64,000 nucleotides of DNA from Prevotella sp. (GTDB taxonomy: Bacteria > Bacteroidota > Bacteroidia > Bacteroidales > Bacteroidaceae), in assembly GCA_017410365.1 (NCBI GenBank), contig JAFQQY010000020.1, positions 62,001 to 126,000 on the forward strand, given 5' to 3'. The notes under the pieces are model-generated. The model was not told the origin of the DNA, did no database searches, and worked only from the letters and a program-made list of their open reading frames with translations. This document shows, piece by piece, positions 9,034 to 17,739 of this stretch. A program made the translations under genes and the position numbers. Every line of letters starts with the position of its first letter. Positions within the stretch are counted from its first letter, which is position 1.

Positions 9034-10478
9034 TGCAAATCTATTCCCAACGCCTTTGCCACTCCCTCACCATACTCCTTGTCGGCAAGATAACAGTTGC
9101 GCACATGTCGCTGCTTTATGAACAGTTCCGCATCGCCCATCGCCCTTGCCGTATTCTCAAAGAGCAACTGTTGCTCCTCAGCAGGCATCAGTCGGAAGAG
9201 ATTGCCTGGCTGCGTGTAATAGTCGTCATCATATTCGCGCTCAGTGTAGTTATACACCTCCCCATGCGTCCGCAACGGCGGTTCCTTCAGTCGTGGCGTG
9301 TCATTCCACTCACCAAAACTGTTTGGTTCATAACCCAGTGTTCTGCCATAGTTGCCATCCACCCTCATTGCGCCGTCGCGATGATAGGCATGGAACGGAC
9401 AGCGCGGACGATTGACTGGAATCTGCTCAAGGTTCACCCCTAGGCGATAACGCTGCGCATCGCCGTAGGAAAACAGTCGCCCTTGCAGCATCTTGTCGGG
9501 CGAGAACCCTATGCCATCGACTATATTCACCGGATTGAATGCCGCCTGCTCCACCTCAGCAAAGAAATTCTCCGGATTGCGGTTCAGTTCGAGTATGCCA
9601 ACATCATGCAACGGGTAATCGCCATGCGGCCACACCTTCGTCAGGTCAAACGGATTGATATGATAGTTGTCGGCCTCATCCTCGGTCATCAGTTGCACCT
9701 GAAAGAGCCACCGCGGATAGTCACCCCGTTCAATACTCTCAAACAGGTCGCGCTGGTGCGACTCGCGGTCTTTGGCTATCAGCGCCTCAGCCTGTTCGTC
9801 GGTAAGGCATTTTATCCCCTGCAGCGTGCGCAGGTGGAACTTCACCCATGTGCGCTTGTTGTCTGCATTTATGAAACTATAGGTATGACTGCCGAAACCG
9901 TGCATGTGGCGGTATGACAACGGTATGCCTCGCGGACTCATCGTGATGGTTATCTGGTGCAGAGCCTCTGGCAGCAGCGTCCAGAAGTCCCAGTTGTTGT
10001 TTGCCGAGCGCATGCCCGTGCGCGGGTCGCGCTTTATGGCATGGTTAAGGTCGGGAAACTTCAGCGGGTCGCGCAAGAAGAACACCGGCGTGTTGTTTCC
10101 CACAAGGTCCCAGTTGCCCTCTTCCGTATAGAATTTCATTGCAAACCCTCTGATGTCGCGTTCTGCATCAGCTGCTCCCCGCTCACCAGCCACGGTAGAA
10201 AACCTTACGAAACACTCCGTCTGCTTGCCAATCTCGCTGAACATTGCAGCCCGTGTATATTTCGTTATGTCATGCGTCACGGTAAACGTACCGTATGCTC
10301 CAGCACCCTTTGCATGCATTCGCCGTTCCGGTATCACCTCACGGTCAAAGTGAGCCAACTTCTCTATCAGCCACGGGTCTTGCATCACTATCGGTCCTCT
10401 CTTTCCTGCCGTCTGCGAGTTCTGGTTGTCGGCAATCGGTCTGCCATTGGCAGCAGTCAGTTTCTTCTCTTTCTCCAT
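9009..10478 (-). CDS. katA: Heme catalase
   Basis: A 489-residue monofunctional heme catalase that decomposes hydrogen peroxide in the cytoplasm. Landmarks are in place: the distal His in [12 protein letters not shown] (His near 55), the Asn in VGNNTPVFF, the substrate-channel region [16 protein letters not shown], and the proximal heme ligand Tyr in [11 protein letters not shown] (near 338). Length and start ([14 protein letters not shown]) fit small-subunit bacterial catalases. The gene stands alone, with its own -7 box upstream. Oddity: the last eight codons (ESWKVEK and stop) are made of the octamer repeat array that fills the downstream spacer, so the native C-terminus has been replaced or extended by repeat. 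Confidence 0.96.
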   Translation of the reverse strand: MEKEKKLTAANGRPIADNQNSQTAGKRGPIVMQDPWLIEKLAHFDREVIPERRMHAKGAGAYGTFTVTHDITKYTRAAMFSEIGKQTECFVRFSTVAGERGAADAERDIRGFAMKFYTEEGNWDLVGNNTPVFFLRDPLKFPDLNHAIKRDPRTGMRSANNNWDFWTLLPEALHQITITMSPRGIPLSYRHMHGFGSHTYSFINADNKRTWVKFHLRTLQGIKCLTDEQAEALIAKDRESHQRDLFESIERGDYPRWLFQVQLMTEDEADNYHINPFDLTKVWPHGDYPLHDVGILELNRNPENFFAEVEQAAFNPVNIVDGIGFSPDKMLQGRLFSYGDAQRYRLGVNLEQIPVNRPRCPFHAYHRDGAMRVDGNYGRTLGYEPNSFGEWNDTPRLKEPPLRTHGEVYNYTEREYDDDYYTQPGNLFRLMPAEEQQLLFENTARAMGDAELFIKQRHVRNCYLADKEYGEGVAKALGIDLQESWKVEK

Positions 10479-10513
10479 AATCCTGAAAACTTTAAATTAA
10501 ACCTTTCCCTAAC

Positions 10514-10529
10514 CCTCCCCAAGGGGAGG
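10514..10529. repeat. GC-rich palindrome CCTCCCC-AA-GGGGAGG
   Basis: A 16-bp palindrome between the catalase start and its promoter. The same word occurs at 25682-25697 and, expanded, at 42241-42430. It belongs to a family of C/G-rich intergenic repeats often seen in Bacteroidales genomes. Confidence 0.5.
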
Positions 10530-10583
10530 AAACTTGGAAGCTCAAGAGTTTACAAACTCATAAACTCAATCACTATTCCACCG

Positions 10584-10591
10584 CAAATATA
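10584..10591 (-). promoter_or_regulatory. Promoter -7 box of catalase
   Basis: TATATTTG on the minus strand, 106 nt before the catalase ATG, matches TAnnTTTG. The leader it implies includes the GC-rich palindrome and an AAACTCATAAACTC repeat. The rest of the 330-nt gap up to the BRO-N gene shows only an 8-bp hairpin (10719-10740) and no ORF. Confidence 0.45.
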
Positions 10592-10807
10592 CGCTTCCAC
10601 CGTCTTCGCCCGTTCATCTGGAGAATTAAAAAAACATAATCCCTACCCCCTTTTAATCATTTTACATTTATTGTTGGATTGGTTAACGGTTGGGGAGCTA
10701 TTATATACTGGACTTGAGTAAAATCACAATTATGATTTTAACCCAAATCGGTCATTTAGATTTTAGTGCGTTTGTATTGTTATTTTTGAGAAGATTTTTT
10801 ATGTGTT

Positions 10808-11191
10808 CTAAAGTGTATATGCCTTCTTGCGGCTCTGTCCGTCGATGGTATTGTCGCTGTATGTAAACCAATCGAGAAACTCATTAGCTTTATTGTTGGG
10901 ATAGTGCTTTGCCAATATCTGTACACACTCATTGTCGAGTGCATCGGCTGCACGCTTCTTGCCATCGGGTGCCTCAAATTTGAAGTCGTGAGTGACGCTC
11001 ACGAGTTGAACCCCATCGGCTGTCAGTTTCTTTTTAAGCCAACGCCAATAGTTACCCGCCTTGACATAATCTGTCTCTTCATTGATTGCACGAATTATAT
11101 CAATAGCAGAAAACCACCACTTGGAATTCTCCTCATCCCAAATGGCTCGCACCTCACGGTCATTATAGAATCGAATGGATATTTTGGTCAT
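10808..11191 (-). pseudogene. BRO-N-like (antirepressor-type) domain protein, apparently truncated
   Basis: A 127-residue protein with a BRO-N-like DNA-binding domain as found in phage antirepressors and in some Fic/filamentation proteins (KISIRFYNDREVRAIWDEE, WWFSAIDIIRAI). The sequence runs through a helical linker (NKANEFLDWFTY) and the phrase TIDGQSRKKAYTL, then stops. From memory, longer homologues continue after KAYxLFES into a Fic-type catalytic domain. None of that is visible in the following 300 nt in any frame, so the gene looks 3'-truncated at the island edge. It could still make a free-standing DNA-binding protein. Phage or mobile-element origin is likely. Confidence 0.55.
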
Positions 11192-11276
11192 AATCTATTT
11201 CGTTTTTGATTTCCACTCTTTTACTCTTTACTTATACTTCTCCTTCTCAATATAAAGTTACGAGGTCAATTCTCTT

Positions 11277-12020
11277 TTATATTCTATGCGGTTGGTTTCG
11301 GGGCATTTGCTGTATAATCTCACCTTGCAGCATTTTTCCATTTGCGTGTTTGTTTCTTTTGATGCCATCACTACCCCAAGTTCCCCATTGCTTGAAAAAG
11401 AAAGCTGAACCTTTCGACTCTGCTTGCTGTTTAATACTAACGGCCCATTCTGGCTTCATTGGTCTGGCTTTTGGACCGCTCTCACCACCGACTATCACCC
11501 AATCAATACCAATGAGGTCCAAATTTCCCAAATCCTCTATCAACGGCTCGCAAGACAGAAACTTAACCGAAGCATCCAGATGGCGCAGATGCTCTATTCT
11601 GTATTTGGTCGCTTGACACTCCACGGTTACACCTAACCACACATTCCGAGGTATAGTCCGCGTTTTGAAATACTCTTCCATCCGTTCTGCGCGTTTTGTC
11701 AAAATCTGATAGCGGTGTTGTGGTGTCTGTATAATAGTATTCATTATTCTATCGACAAACTCGTATGGAACTTCCTCATGGAATATGTCACTCATAGAGC
11801 AGACGAAAATATTATGCGGTTTGTTCCAGGCCAGAGGTTCTTGCAAATCGTCTTCATGCAAGGCCAATCCAAATCCTTGTTGGTATTTCTTCAACCCCAT
11901 AGCCTTCAGACGTCGTGCCATGACTTCAGCATAGCAATGTGCGCAGCCTGCCGACTTTTTTGTGCAACCCGTTATGGGATTCCACGTTTTGTCCGTCCAT
12001 TCTATTTTTGTCGTCCTCAT
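11277..12020 (-). CDS. Gp37/Gp68-family (DUF5131) three-Cys-motif protein
   Basis: A 247-residue protein of the phage Gp37/Gp68 (DUF5131) family. It opens with TKIEWTDKTWNPITGC and has a cysteine cluster C19-x6-C26-x2-C29 (GCAHCYA) that resembles, with different spacing, the 4Fe-4S-binding loop of radical SAM enzymes. Further family marks are FVCSMSDIFHE, YQILTKRAERM, WLGVTVE, FLSCEPLIEDL and WVIVGGESG, which together look like a TIM-barrel radical-SAM-like scaffold. The start overlaps the TcmP stop by 4 nt (ATGA), so the two are translationally coupled; the TcmP family is named as the partner of these three-Cys proteins. Reaction and substrate are unknown. It is last in a four-gene operon. 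Confidence 0.85.
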   Translation of the reverse strand: MRTTKIEWTDKTWNPITGCTKKSAGCAHCYAEVMARRLKAMGLKKYQQGFGLALHEDDLQEPLAWNKPHNIFVCSMSDIFHEEVPYEFVDRIMNTIIQTPQHRYQILTKRAERMEEYFKTRTIPRNVWLGVTVECQATKYRIEHLRHLDASVKFLSCEPLIEDLGNLDLIGIDWVIVGGESGPKARPMKPEWAVSIKQQAESKGSAFFFKQWGTWGSDGIKRNKHANGKMLQGEIIQQMPRNQPHRI

Positions 12021-12964
12021 AATCCTTGTTTCTTCTTAATAATCTGACTTGCAATCTTAATTGCTGTTTGATTGTTTGATGCACAAGCGAAGTGAAATAT
12101 TGGCGTGTTCCTTGTGTTATACAACACCAAAGGTTTCTCGGTTACATAATCAAAAATTGTTTTAAGTTGCTCAATATACAGCTCTGCTATTTTCTCGATA
12201 GGTTTCTTCACTTTCTCTACGATTTCAGTTTCACCAAACAACGTGTCAACTGTTCTAATCTTATAGAAATAGTTCTTTAGAAAAACTTCATCCTTGCCAA
12301 AGAAAGAAGTGAGTTTGTCAATATGTGTCAATTCACATTTCCTATCAAGAAGCCTGTTGACAATAACACCAGTAGGAATCAGAATCCACAGGTCTGTTCG
12401 TGTACCTTTCAGCTGTTCAATGGATGTCCAATCAACTTGCATACCAAATGGATCAAGCAGAACCAAGGAAGCTAATTTTCTATCTTTCTGCATTGCACTT
12501 GCAAGCATCTCTATTTGCTTGTTAGCATCAGAGTTTCTATAGACTAAAGTCTTTTCGTTTTCAAAGCGAGACAACAATTCGTGTAGTTTAAGACTTGATT
12601 CAGGATCATTATCCACGAAATAATAGTAGTCAAAGCCTCTTTGAGAAATACTTAAAACTCTTTCTGCTGCGCCCTTATAGAGATTCAATTCTTCCTTCTT
12701 GATAGATGACTCTTTAAAGAAATCTAACAACAAAGGTGAGTCCTTTTCCTTATTCATCTCATTGCGGGATCCACTACCGGCAAAACCGTCGAAATAAATC
12801 AGCTTCCAGTTATACTTGTCGCGAGAAGCATTCATAATAGTCAGATATGCATTGACATATTTCTCAAATGCATCCAACTTCTCTTCTGTCCATTGCCCTC
12901 CCCATGATGAAGGTTCACAAGCCAGAAAAGATTCTTCTTCAATGTGGTTGTATTCTTTTGCCAT
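12017..12964 (-). CDS. tcmP: Three-Cys-motif partner protein TcmP
   Basis: A 315-residue protein of the TcmP family. Residues 57-65 (YFDGFAGSG) look like the glycine-rich motif I of a class I SAM-dependent methyltransferase, and LVLLDPFGMQVDW near residue 170 corresponds to the acidic DPxG motif of the same fold. The N-terminal WGGQWTEEKLDAFEKYVNAY region is typical of the family. It is always or nearly always encoded beside a three-Cys Gp37/Gp68-type protein, as here. Its substrate is unknown; nucleic-acid modification is a reasonable guess given the helicase in the same operon. No signal peptide is present. Confidence 0.85.
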   Translation of the reverse strand: MAKEYNHIEEESFLACEPSSWGGQWTEEKLDAFEKYVNAYLTIMNASRDKYNWKLIYFDGFAGSGSRNEMNKEKDSPLLLDFFKESSIKKEELNLYKGAAERVLSISQRGFDYYYFVDNDPESSLKLHELLSRFENEKTLVYRNSDANKQIEMLASAMQKDRKLASLVLLDPFGMQVDWTSIEQLKGTRTDLWILIPTGVIVNRLLDRKCELTHIDKLTSFFGKDEVFLKNYFYKIRTVDTLFGETEIVEKVKKPIEKIAELYIEQLKTIFDYVTEKPLVLYNTRNTPIFHFACASNNQTAIKIASQIIKKKQGL

Positions 12965-12987
12965 ATTCTATAAACGTATTTTAGAAT

Positions 12988-13296
12988 TTAAGGTATCAAT
13001 AGCCCTCTGTATTCAAGGTCGTTCTTCATTATTTCTTCCATTTGATGCGTTTCAAGGTCTATCTGACTCAGTCGCTTTTCCATTTCTTCTTCAGTATGCC
13101 GGTTGTCTTGAAGTACATTTAACTTCATCTTGGCTTTGACGCATTCCAAACCATAGTGTATTGCCGACATACTCACAGGTGCATTGGAGTTGAATAGATG
13201 TACCCAACTTTGTCCTGCAAGCAGGTTTCCCCACTTCTCGTATTTTTGAATGCCGTTTAGGCACTGCTCTATTCTGCTATCTTGTATCTGTTCCAT
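12988..13296 (-). CDS. Small hypothetical protein in the helicase-TcmP operon
   Basis: A 102-residue soluble, mostly helical protein that I do not recognise. It contains HYGLECVKAKMKLNVLQDNRHTEEEMEKRLSQ-like helices (described here only in part) and a conserved-looking WVHLF segment in the middle. The gene is 12 nt after the helicase and 23 nt before tcmP on the same strand, so it is almost certainly part of that operon. Possible roles include an adaptor or regulator for the helicase. It has no recognisable catalytic motif, and the pI-neutral composition gives no further hint. Confidence 0.6.
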   Translation of the reverse strand: MEQIQDSRIEQCLNGIQKYEKWGNLLAGQSWVHLFNSNAPVSMSAIHYGLECVKAKMKLNVLQDNRHTEEEMEKRLSQIDLETHQMEEIMKNDLEYRGLLIP

Positions 13297-13308
13297 AATT
13301 TGTTGTTA

Positions 13309-16077
13309 CTATATTTTCCAGTTGTCTATAGTCCTGTCAAAATATTTAATAACGTCCTCTTCTTCTTGAGTGAAAGTCGCAGCAAGATGAGTGGTGGCCC
13401 TAGAAACACCGACATAAAGATACCTTCTCATAATATCTAATGAGCAATCTTCCAAAGCTGTATCTATATCATAGAAAAACACAACCTCAAATTCCATTCC
13501 TTTGACTTCTGAAATTCTGAACACTCGAACTGCCTTAGTATTTGGTGCAGTCCTATTTTCAGAGCAATCGTATATCTGGATGCCATTAAGATAGTCTTGA
13601 TCGTTTATTAAATCAACGAGTTCTTTAATATTTACGTCATCGCCAACGAAAATAGCAACTGATGGCATACTTTCATCGTATGTTTTATAGACTTCAATAA
13701 TACGCTTTGCAATCCATTCCGCCTTCTCTTCTTCATCATCTGAGATAAAACAAAGCGGAGCAGGTTCATTATCCGATCTTTCCTTAGTTGTAGTATAAGG
13801 AGCCTCCACCTTCAAATCATCAAAGTACATTTGCTTTGACATATCAAGCAACGAGGGCAATTGGCGATAGGATGTCTTCAGTTCATATACTTCCAACTTG
13901 GGAAGAATGGATTTTTTGAGTTGGTTCCAGTTCTTTATGCCATTATCATTCAGGCCTTGCATAATATCACCACACAAAGTTAGTGTTGAATATTCATAAT
14001 GGGAGAATGATGCCATAAAATAGTAATCAATAATAGAATAGTCTGTAGCCTCGTCTATTCCAATGACAGGTTTTACGTTCTCTTTATAGGCTTCCACATA
14101 TTTATTCTTCATGCCGTTGAAACGTACATGAGATTTCTTATACATTCCAAGTAGCATATTGTTGATGAAGCCTACTATTAGTTCAAGTTCTTCTGGATGA
14201 ATACGTTTGCCTCCGTCCTTCTTTTGAATCTTCTCAAGAAGTTTTTTATTAAACAGATTGCTTCCTATCTCAATTTGCCTCTTCCGGAATAACTTGTAAA
14301 GCCGAGGAATCTGGTTAAGCAAATTGCTTTCAACACCCCTGCACAAGAATGCATAGTTTTTGGTAAACCAACTTAGTTCACCAATATCGTTGAGTTCGTT
14401 TATTTCCACCAAAGACTTGACAATAACATACAAATCTTTTTGTCGCTTGGTTAGTTTCTGGTTACTATCATATTTCCGCAAACTCAACTTCTTCAAAATC
14501 GGTTTTAATTGCTGATACAGTTTTGCGTCATAGTCGATGGAAGACAATTCTTCCTCATCGTCTTCGGCTTCATCCATCGCATTTTCTTCTATGTCATCTT
14601 CTTGAACAATGATAGTCTCTTGCCTCCATTTCTCAAACAAGTCTATGACTGCCGTTTTTAACTGCTCATCCTCATCTACCTTATTCTTAATAAATAGAGC
14701 CCTCTTGCTTAATAGGTCATTCAACTGCGCCTCTATTTGTGACACTGATTTCCTCTCATTGTCATATAATGAGTTAAATAGTCGTATAAGTGCATCAATA
14801 TCCTTTATTGTTTCTGCTCGCTTACAATATGCCTTGATGCTCTGCGCCAAAGTATGCCAAGAATATTCAGAAGTCTTCAAAGAATAAGCATTTAGCAAGA
14901 TATTTGAGATATTGCCAATACAGAATTTCTCAAATGCTGATATTGCACCTTCTGCATTTAAAATTAAAGATGTCTCAGCTTTATCCCTTACCTTATATAA
15001 TTTGAATGGTCCGTCAGAATCAGGCTTCCTCAATTTATACTCCATCAGAATCTTGTTTCTAAAGCTTTCTAATGTAGTTGTATTATTCTCATTGGCGTTC
15101 AGGTACTCGCCCCTCATGTTGGCCTGTAGGAATGACAACAACTTATCTGTCGGAGAAAAGAACAACCAGTTTGTATCCCTTGTATTTGGATTAGTAAGAG
15201 ATGATATTTGTTCAGATGTAAGAGGTGCATTATATTCCTCCAAGGCCTGTTGGGATATTAAGAACTTCAACCTTTGAATCATGGTGGTAGTCTTTCCTGT
15301 ACCTGGGCCACCTTCTATTACAATTGGAGTCCCATCAAACAGATGAGAACGCTTAGCATCTTCCTGTGTCTCATCAAGGATGTGCTGGGATCGTAATGAC
15401 AAGTCTTTACGAATGAAAGACTGTGTCTGTTTCACTTTCGATTTTGACTCTTCAATATCTTTTTCCAGTTGAGCAATCTTAGCACGATTAGTTTTTTCTT
15501 CCTCTTCGCGCTTTCTTGCTTCTTCAAGAAGTCTTTCTTCTTCCTCCTTTCTGGCTTTCTCCTTAGCAGCCCTTTCTGCCTCTTCTCTTTGTTTGCGAAG
15601 TCTTTCCTTTTCTTCTTGAAGTGCTTTCAGTTGGGCCTCTTGCTCTCTTTGCTGTCCTAACAAATCATATAATCGCTGAAAACGATAGTAATTCGCATCA
15701 TTTTCGATATTGATAACAATTTCCTGTGCAGTAGAGAAATCTGGTTTATAGATAGCCCTATTATGAATTGTCACTTCTACTTCATTCTTCCGTTTTGGAT
15801 TTTTGGTTATTTGTATATATTTTCTCTTTCCAGAATAGTATTTGGAAAGAATCTCACCCATCTTTGAGTCTCGATGAACAACAGTTCCATCTGTGCGGAG
15901 CACTTTGGTTGTATCACCTATTACAATCCAAAACTGTTGAGCACCCTCTTTACCGCGTAATGTGCTATCAAGCGAACAATAAGCTCTTCCTATTGCAGGA
16001 ATCCGCGTATAACTTGCCTTTTCCTTTTCAATATGTCGTTGGATGGCCTTACCTATGTCGTGAAGTGATTCTTTCAT
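13309..16077 (-). CDS. SF1 (UvrD/HelD-like) helicase with N-terminal coiled coil
   Basis: A 922-residue ATP-dependent helicase or translocase. An N-terminal globular region (about 1-135) is followed by a highly charged coiled coil (about 140-220, rich in Glu, Lys, Arg) and then an SF1 motor: motif I GGPGTGKTTT (near 256-265), motif II IDEATD (near 675), motif III LTLCGDIMQ, motif IV TSYRQ, motif V VKGMEFEVVFF and motif VI YVGVSRAT near the C-terminus. I chose the ATG before KESLHDIG; the frame is open 13 codons further with a TTG. It is the first gene of a helicase, small protein, TcmP, three-Cys operon. DEATD instead of DExQ suggests a divergent, defence-associated branch rather than UvrD/Rep. 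Confidence 0.85.
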   Translation of the reverse strand: MKESLHDIGKAIQRHIEKEKASYTRIPAIGRAYCSLDSTLRGKEGAQQFWIVIGDTTKVLRTDGTVVHRDSKMGEILSKYYSGKRKYIQITKNPKRKNEVEVTIHNRAIYKPDFSTAQEIVINIENDANYYRFQRLYDLLGQQREQEAQLKALQEEKERLRKQREEAERAAKEKARKEEEERLLEEARKREEEEKTNRAKIAQLEKDIEESKSKVKQTQSFIRKDLSLRSQHILDETQEDAKRSHLFDGTPIVIEGGPGTGKTTTMIQRLKFLISQQALEEYNAPLTSEQISSLTNPNTRDTNWLFFSPTDKLLSFLQANMRGEYLNANENNTTTLESFRNKILMEYKLRKPDSDGPFKLYKVRDKAETSLILNAEGAISAFEKFCIGNISNILLNAYSLKTSEYSWHTLAQSIKAYCKRAETIKDIDALIRLFNSLYDNERKSVSQIEAQLNDLLSKRALFIKNKVDEDEQLKTAVIDLFEKWRQETIIVQEDDIEENAMDEAEDDEEELSSIDYDAKLYQQLKPILKKLSLRKYDSNQKLTKRQKDLYVIVKSLVEINELNDIGELSWFTKNYAFLCRGVESNLLNQIPRLYKLFRKRQIEIGSNLFNKKLLEKIQKKDGGKRIHPEELELIVGFINNMLLGMYKKSHVRFNGMKNKYVEAYKENVKPVIGIDEATDYSIIDYYFMASFSHYEYSTLTLCGDIMQGLNDNGIKNWNQLKKSILPKLEVYELKTSYRQLPSLLDMSKQMYFDDLKVEAPYTTTKERSDNEPAPLCFISDDEEEKAEWIAKRIIEVYKTYDESMPSVAIFVGDDVNIKELVDLINDQDYLNGIQIYDCSENRTAPNTKAVRVFRISEVKGMEFEVVFFYDIDTALEDCSLDIMRRYLYVGVSRATTHLAATFTQEEEDVIKYFDRTIDNWKI

Positions 16078-16139
16078 ATTATGTCTTTTATTTACTTCAA
16101 AATACAATTTATTCAAGATAAAATTATCTGGTGATTCGT

Positions 16140-16211
16140 CTAACCCGTTGCAAATAGCACGTTCGGAATTTGTGCCATTTCGAATGGCACAATATCACCA
16201 TACTTCGTCAT
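16140..16211 (-). pseudogene. Remnant micro-ORF upstream of the helicase
   Basis: A 23-residue ORF (MTKYGDIVPFEMAQIPNVLF) that overlaps the end of the preceding 31-residue ORF by 17 nt in another frame. The two together read like one protein broken by a frameshift. It ends 62 nt before the helicase start. It may be a leader, or more likely a piece of a decayed gene. Confidence 0.25.
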
Positions 16212-16290
16212 ATCCGTTTCTTGTTTCAAACTCCTCTCTATGTTTCAGAAGTTCACCACCAAAATTTGCTTTTTCTATATTGTTACTCAT
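16195..16290 (-). pseudogene. Remnant 31-residue ORF
   Basis: The ORF starts MSNNIEKANFGGELLKH and ends at GYDEVW. Its ATG overlaps the stop of the preceding 54-residue ORF (ATGAGTAA), as in translationally coupled genes. A TAACTTTG promoter-like box lies just upstream (16303-16310). The product is too short to be a recognisable domain; with the next micro-ORF it probably marks a decayed coupled gene. Confidence 0.3.
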
Positions 16291-16447
16291 AATTCTTGTT
16301 TGCAAAGTTACGAATACTTTTTCTATTCCTTGCATGATCCTCAAATCCACTTTCGAGCATAAATCCTAATGTGGCTGAGTTCTTTCTTCCCAGTGCTTTC
16401 ACATCTTCGAAGAAACCATTTCTGCTGTCAATGAATTCTGTCGTCAT
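16283..16447 (-). pseudogene. 54-residue ORF, likely N-terminal remnant of a larger protein
   Basis: The ORF reads MTTEFIDSRNGFFEDVKALG, then RKNSATLGFML, ESGFEDHARN and a short basic tail. The pattern FxDVKxLGxKNSxTLGFMxxxxFxDHA reminds me of the N-terminal part of GNAT-like acetyltransferase domains in accessory regions, but this is from memory and unverified. The protein stops exactly where a core beta strand would follow. It is preceded by AAAAGAGGTAG, a possible ribosome binding site, and coupled to the next micro-ORF. I take it as the start of a broken gene between two defence operons. Confidence 0.35.
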
Positions 16448-16539
16448 CTATTCTCTACCTCTTTTCGAGTTACCCACTAAGTATATTATAGTTTCCCACG
16501 AACTCTGGAGAGTTAACCAGTAACTCAAATTTCTCTATT

Positions 16540-17739
16540 TTAATACAGCCTTAAATCCCTATTAGGAAAACAAATTCTATTGCCAGTGTCATTTATTGTT
16601 TCCATAATCTTTTTCCCTACAACTTCCATTATTTTCCGCATAAGTGGTACTATAGAGGCATATTCATCATAATTAATTGTTGTTATATGAAATTCTGATT
16701 CTTTATTGTGTACTAATGAGCATCTGACATCGTATATAAATTTTGAAATACAACTATTGATTTGAGCAGAATCTCTTATGCTTTCTGGTTTCATATACGT
16801 ATTACCATTGGAGTTCTTCTGATAGTATTTAGTGCAGAAAGTTACTACATCAGGAGTAACCAATGTGTCAGGAACCTCTCCATCAAAAGATGATAATACT
16901 TCAGGAAGCCCTTTCACAAAAGTATCTCTTTCTGCATTAGAGAATTTTTTATCCAATCCTATAATTTGTCTGACAAACGACTGTTTTACATTTGCCCCAG
17001 TAACAATTGACACAAATTCTTTTCTATATACCATATATTCAAGTATTTGGTACATTTTTAGGAACGCTGTTAACACATCTTTACAGTTGTTCCATTCACT
17101 AATCACATCGTAAATATCAATATATTGTTCGTATTTGGCAGTGCTGTTAAAAGATATAGTTGTATTAAATTGTAACGGTGAGTAATTTAATGCTGGATTA
17201 ACATCGATATGACCTCCACAATTAACGCACATGTATAATCCATACATATACAATTTCCACGAATCAACTCCATTTAAGGTATTTCTATCAGATATTATAT
17301 AATATGCATTTTTTCCGTCATGGTTTATAATATAATTAAGGAAATCTTTTCTACAGTTTTCATCAAAACATATCTTCTCGAATGCTAACATTATAGAGTC
17401 TTTATACTCTTCACCTCTTAGAAAGTTGTCACAATTAAGTACAATAAGTTCTAATGAATTCCAAATAAAATTTCTTTTTTGAAATATTAGTTGGAATGTT
17501 TCTCGTGTAACTAAATACTTTTCATAATTATTTAGTTCATCTTCATTGCAATTAGCAATCATTGATTCTACAATAACCTTAAAATTCTCTTCTTGCAGAT
17601 TTTTTTTTAGAAGTATTAAAGCATCCTCTAAACCATTTACATCAAGTTCATTTTGAACATCATCATTATTAATAACTAAATCTGGATGTTCAGAAAGAAT
17701 CGTTGAGAGTATATTGGTATATAATTCTTTTCTATTCAT
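16540..17739 (-). CDS. HEPN-like protein with C-terminal Rx4H motif
   Basis: A 399-residue, Asn/Ile-rich protein of unknown family. Near the C-terminus a helical region contains R339-CSLV-H344, an Rx4H arrangement matching the catalytic Rx4-6H signature of HEPN ribonucleases, followed by NKE and a long helix. A single CVNCGGH stretch mid-protein could bind metal. The gene overlaps the upstream DGQR gene by 8 nt, so the two are coupled. HEPN proteins in such settings are commonly RNA-cleaving toxins of abortive-infection systems; activity here is inferred only from the motif. Base composition is clearly more AT-rich than in flanking core genes, in line with horizontal acquisition. The 424 nt beyond its end hold only remnant ORFs. 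Confidence 0.6.
   Translation of the reverse strand: MNRKELYTNILSTILSEHPDLVINNDDVQNELDVNGLEDALILLKKNLQEENFKVIVESMIANCNEDELNNYEKYLVTRETFQLIFQKRNFIWNSLELIVLNCDNFLRGEEYKDSIMLAFEKICFDENCRKDFLNYIINHDGKNAYYIISDRNTLNGVDSWKLYMYGLYMCVNCGGHIDVNPALNYSPLQFNTTISFNSTAKYEQYIDIYDVISEWNNCKDVLTAFLKMYQILEYMVYRKEFVSIVTGANVKQSFVRQIIGLDKKFSNAERDTFVKGLPEVLSSFDGEVPDTLVTPDVVTFCTKYYQKNSNGNTYMKPESIRDSAQINSCISKFIYDVRCSLVHNKESEFHITTINYDEYASIVPLMRKIMEVVGKKIMETINDTGNRICFPNRDLRLY

Noticed and set aside
9957-10721. 254-codon plus-strand ORF over the catalase 5' end
   Set aside because: It overlaps the well-supported catalase on the other strand and extends through its promoter and GC-rich repeat; no recognisable domain.
10719-10740. 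Terminator after the BRO-N gene
   Set aside because: The 8-bp A/T-only hairpin TAAAATCA/TGATTTTA has no T-run on the minus strand, so it is too weak to call.
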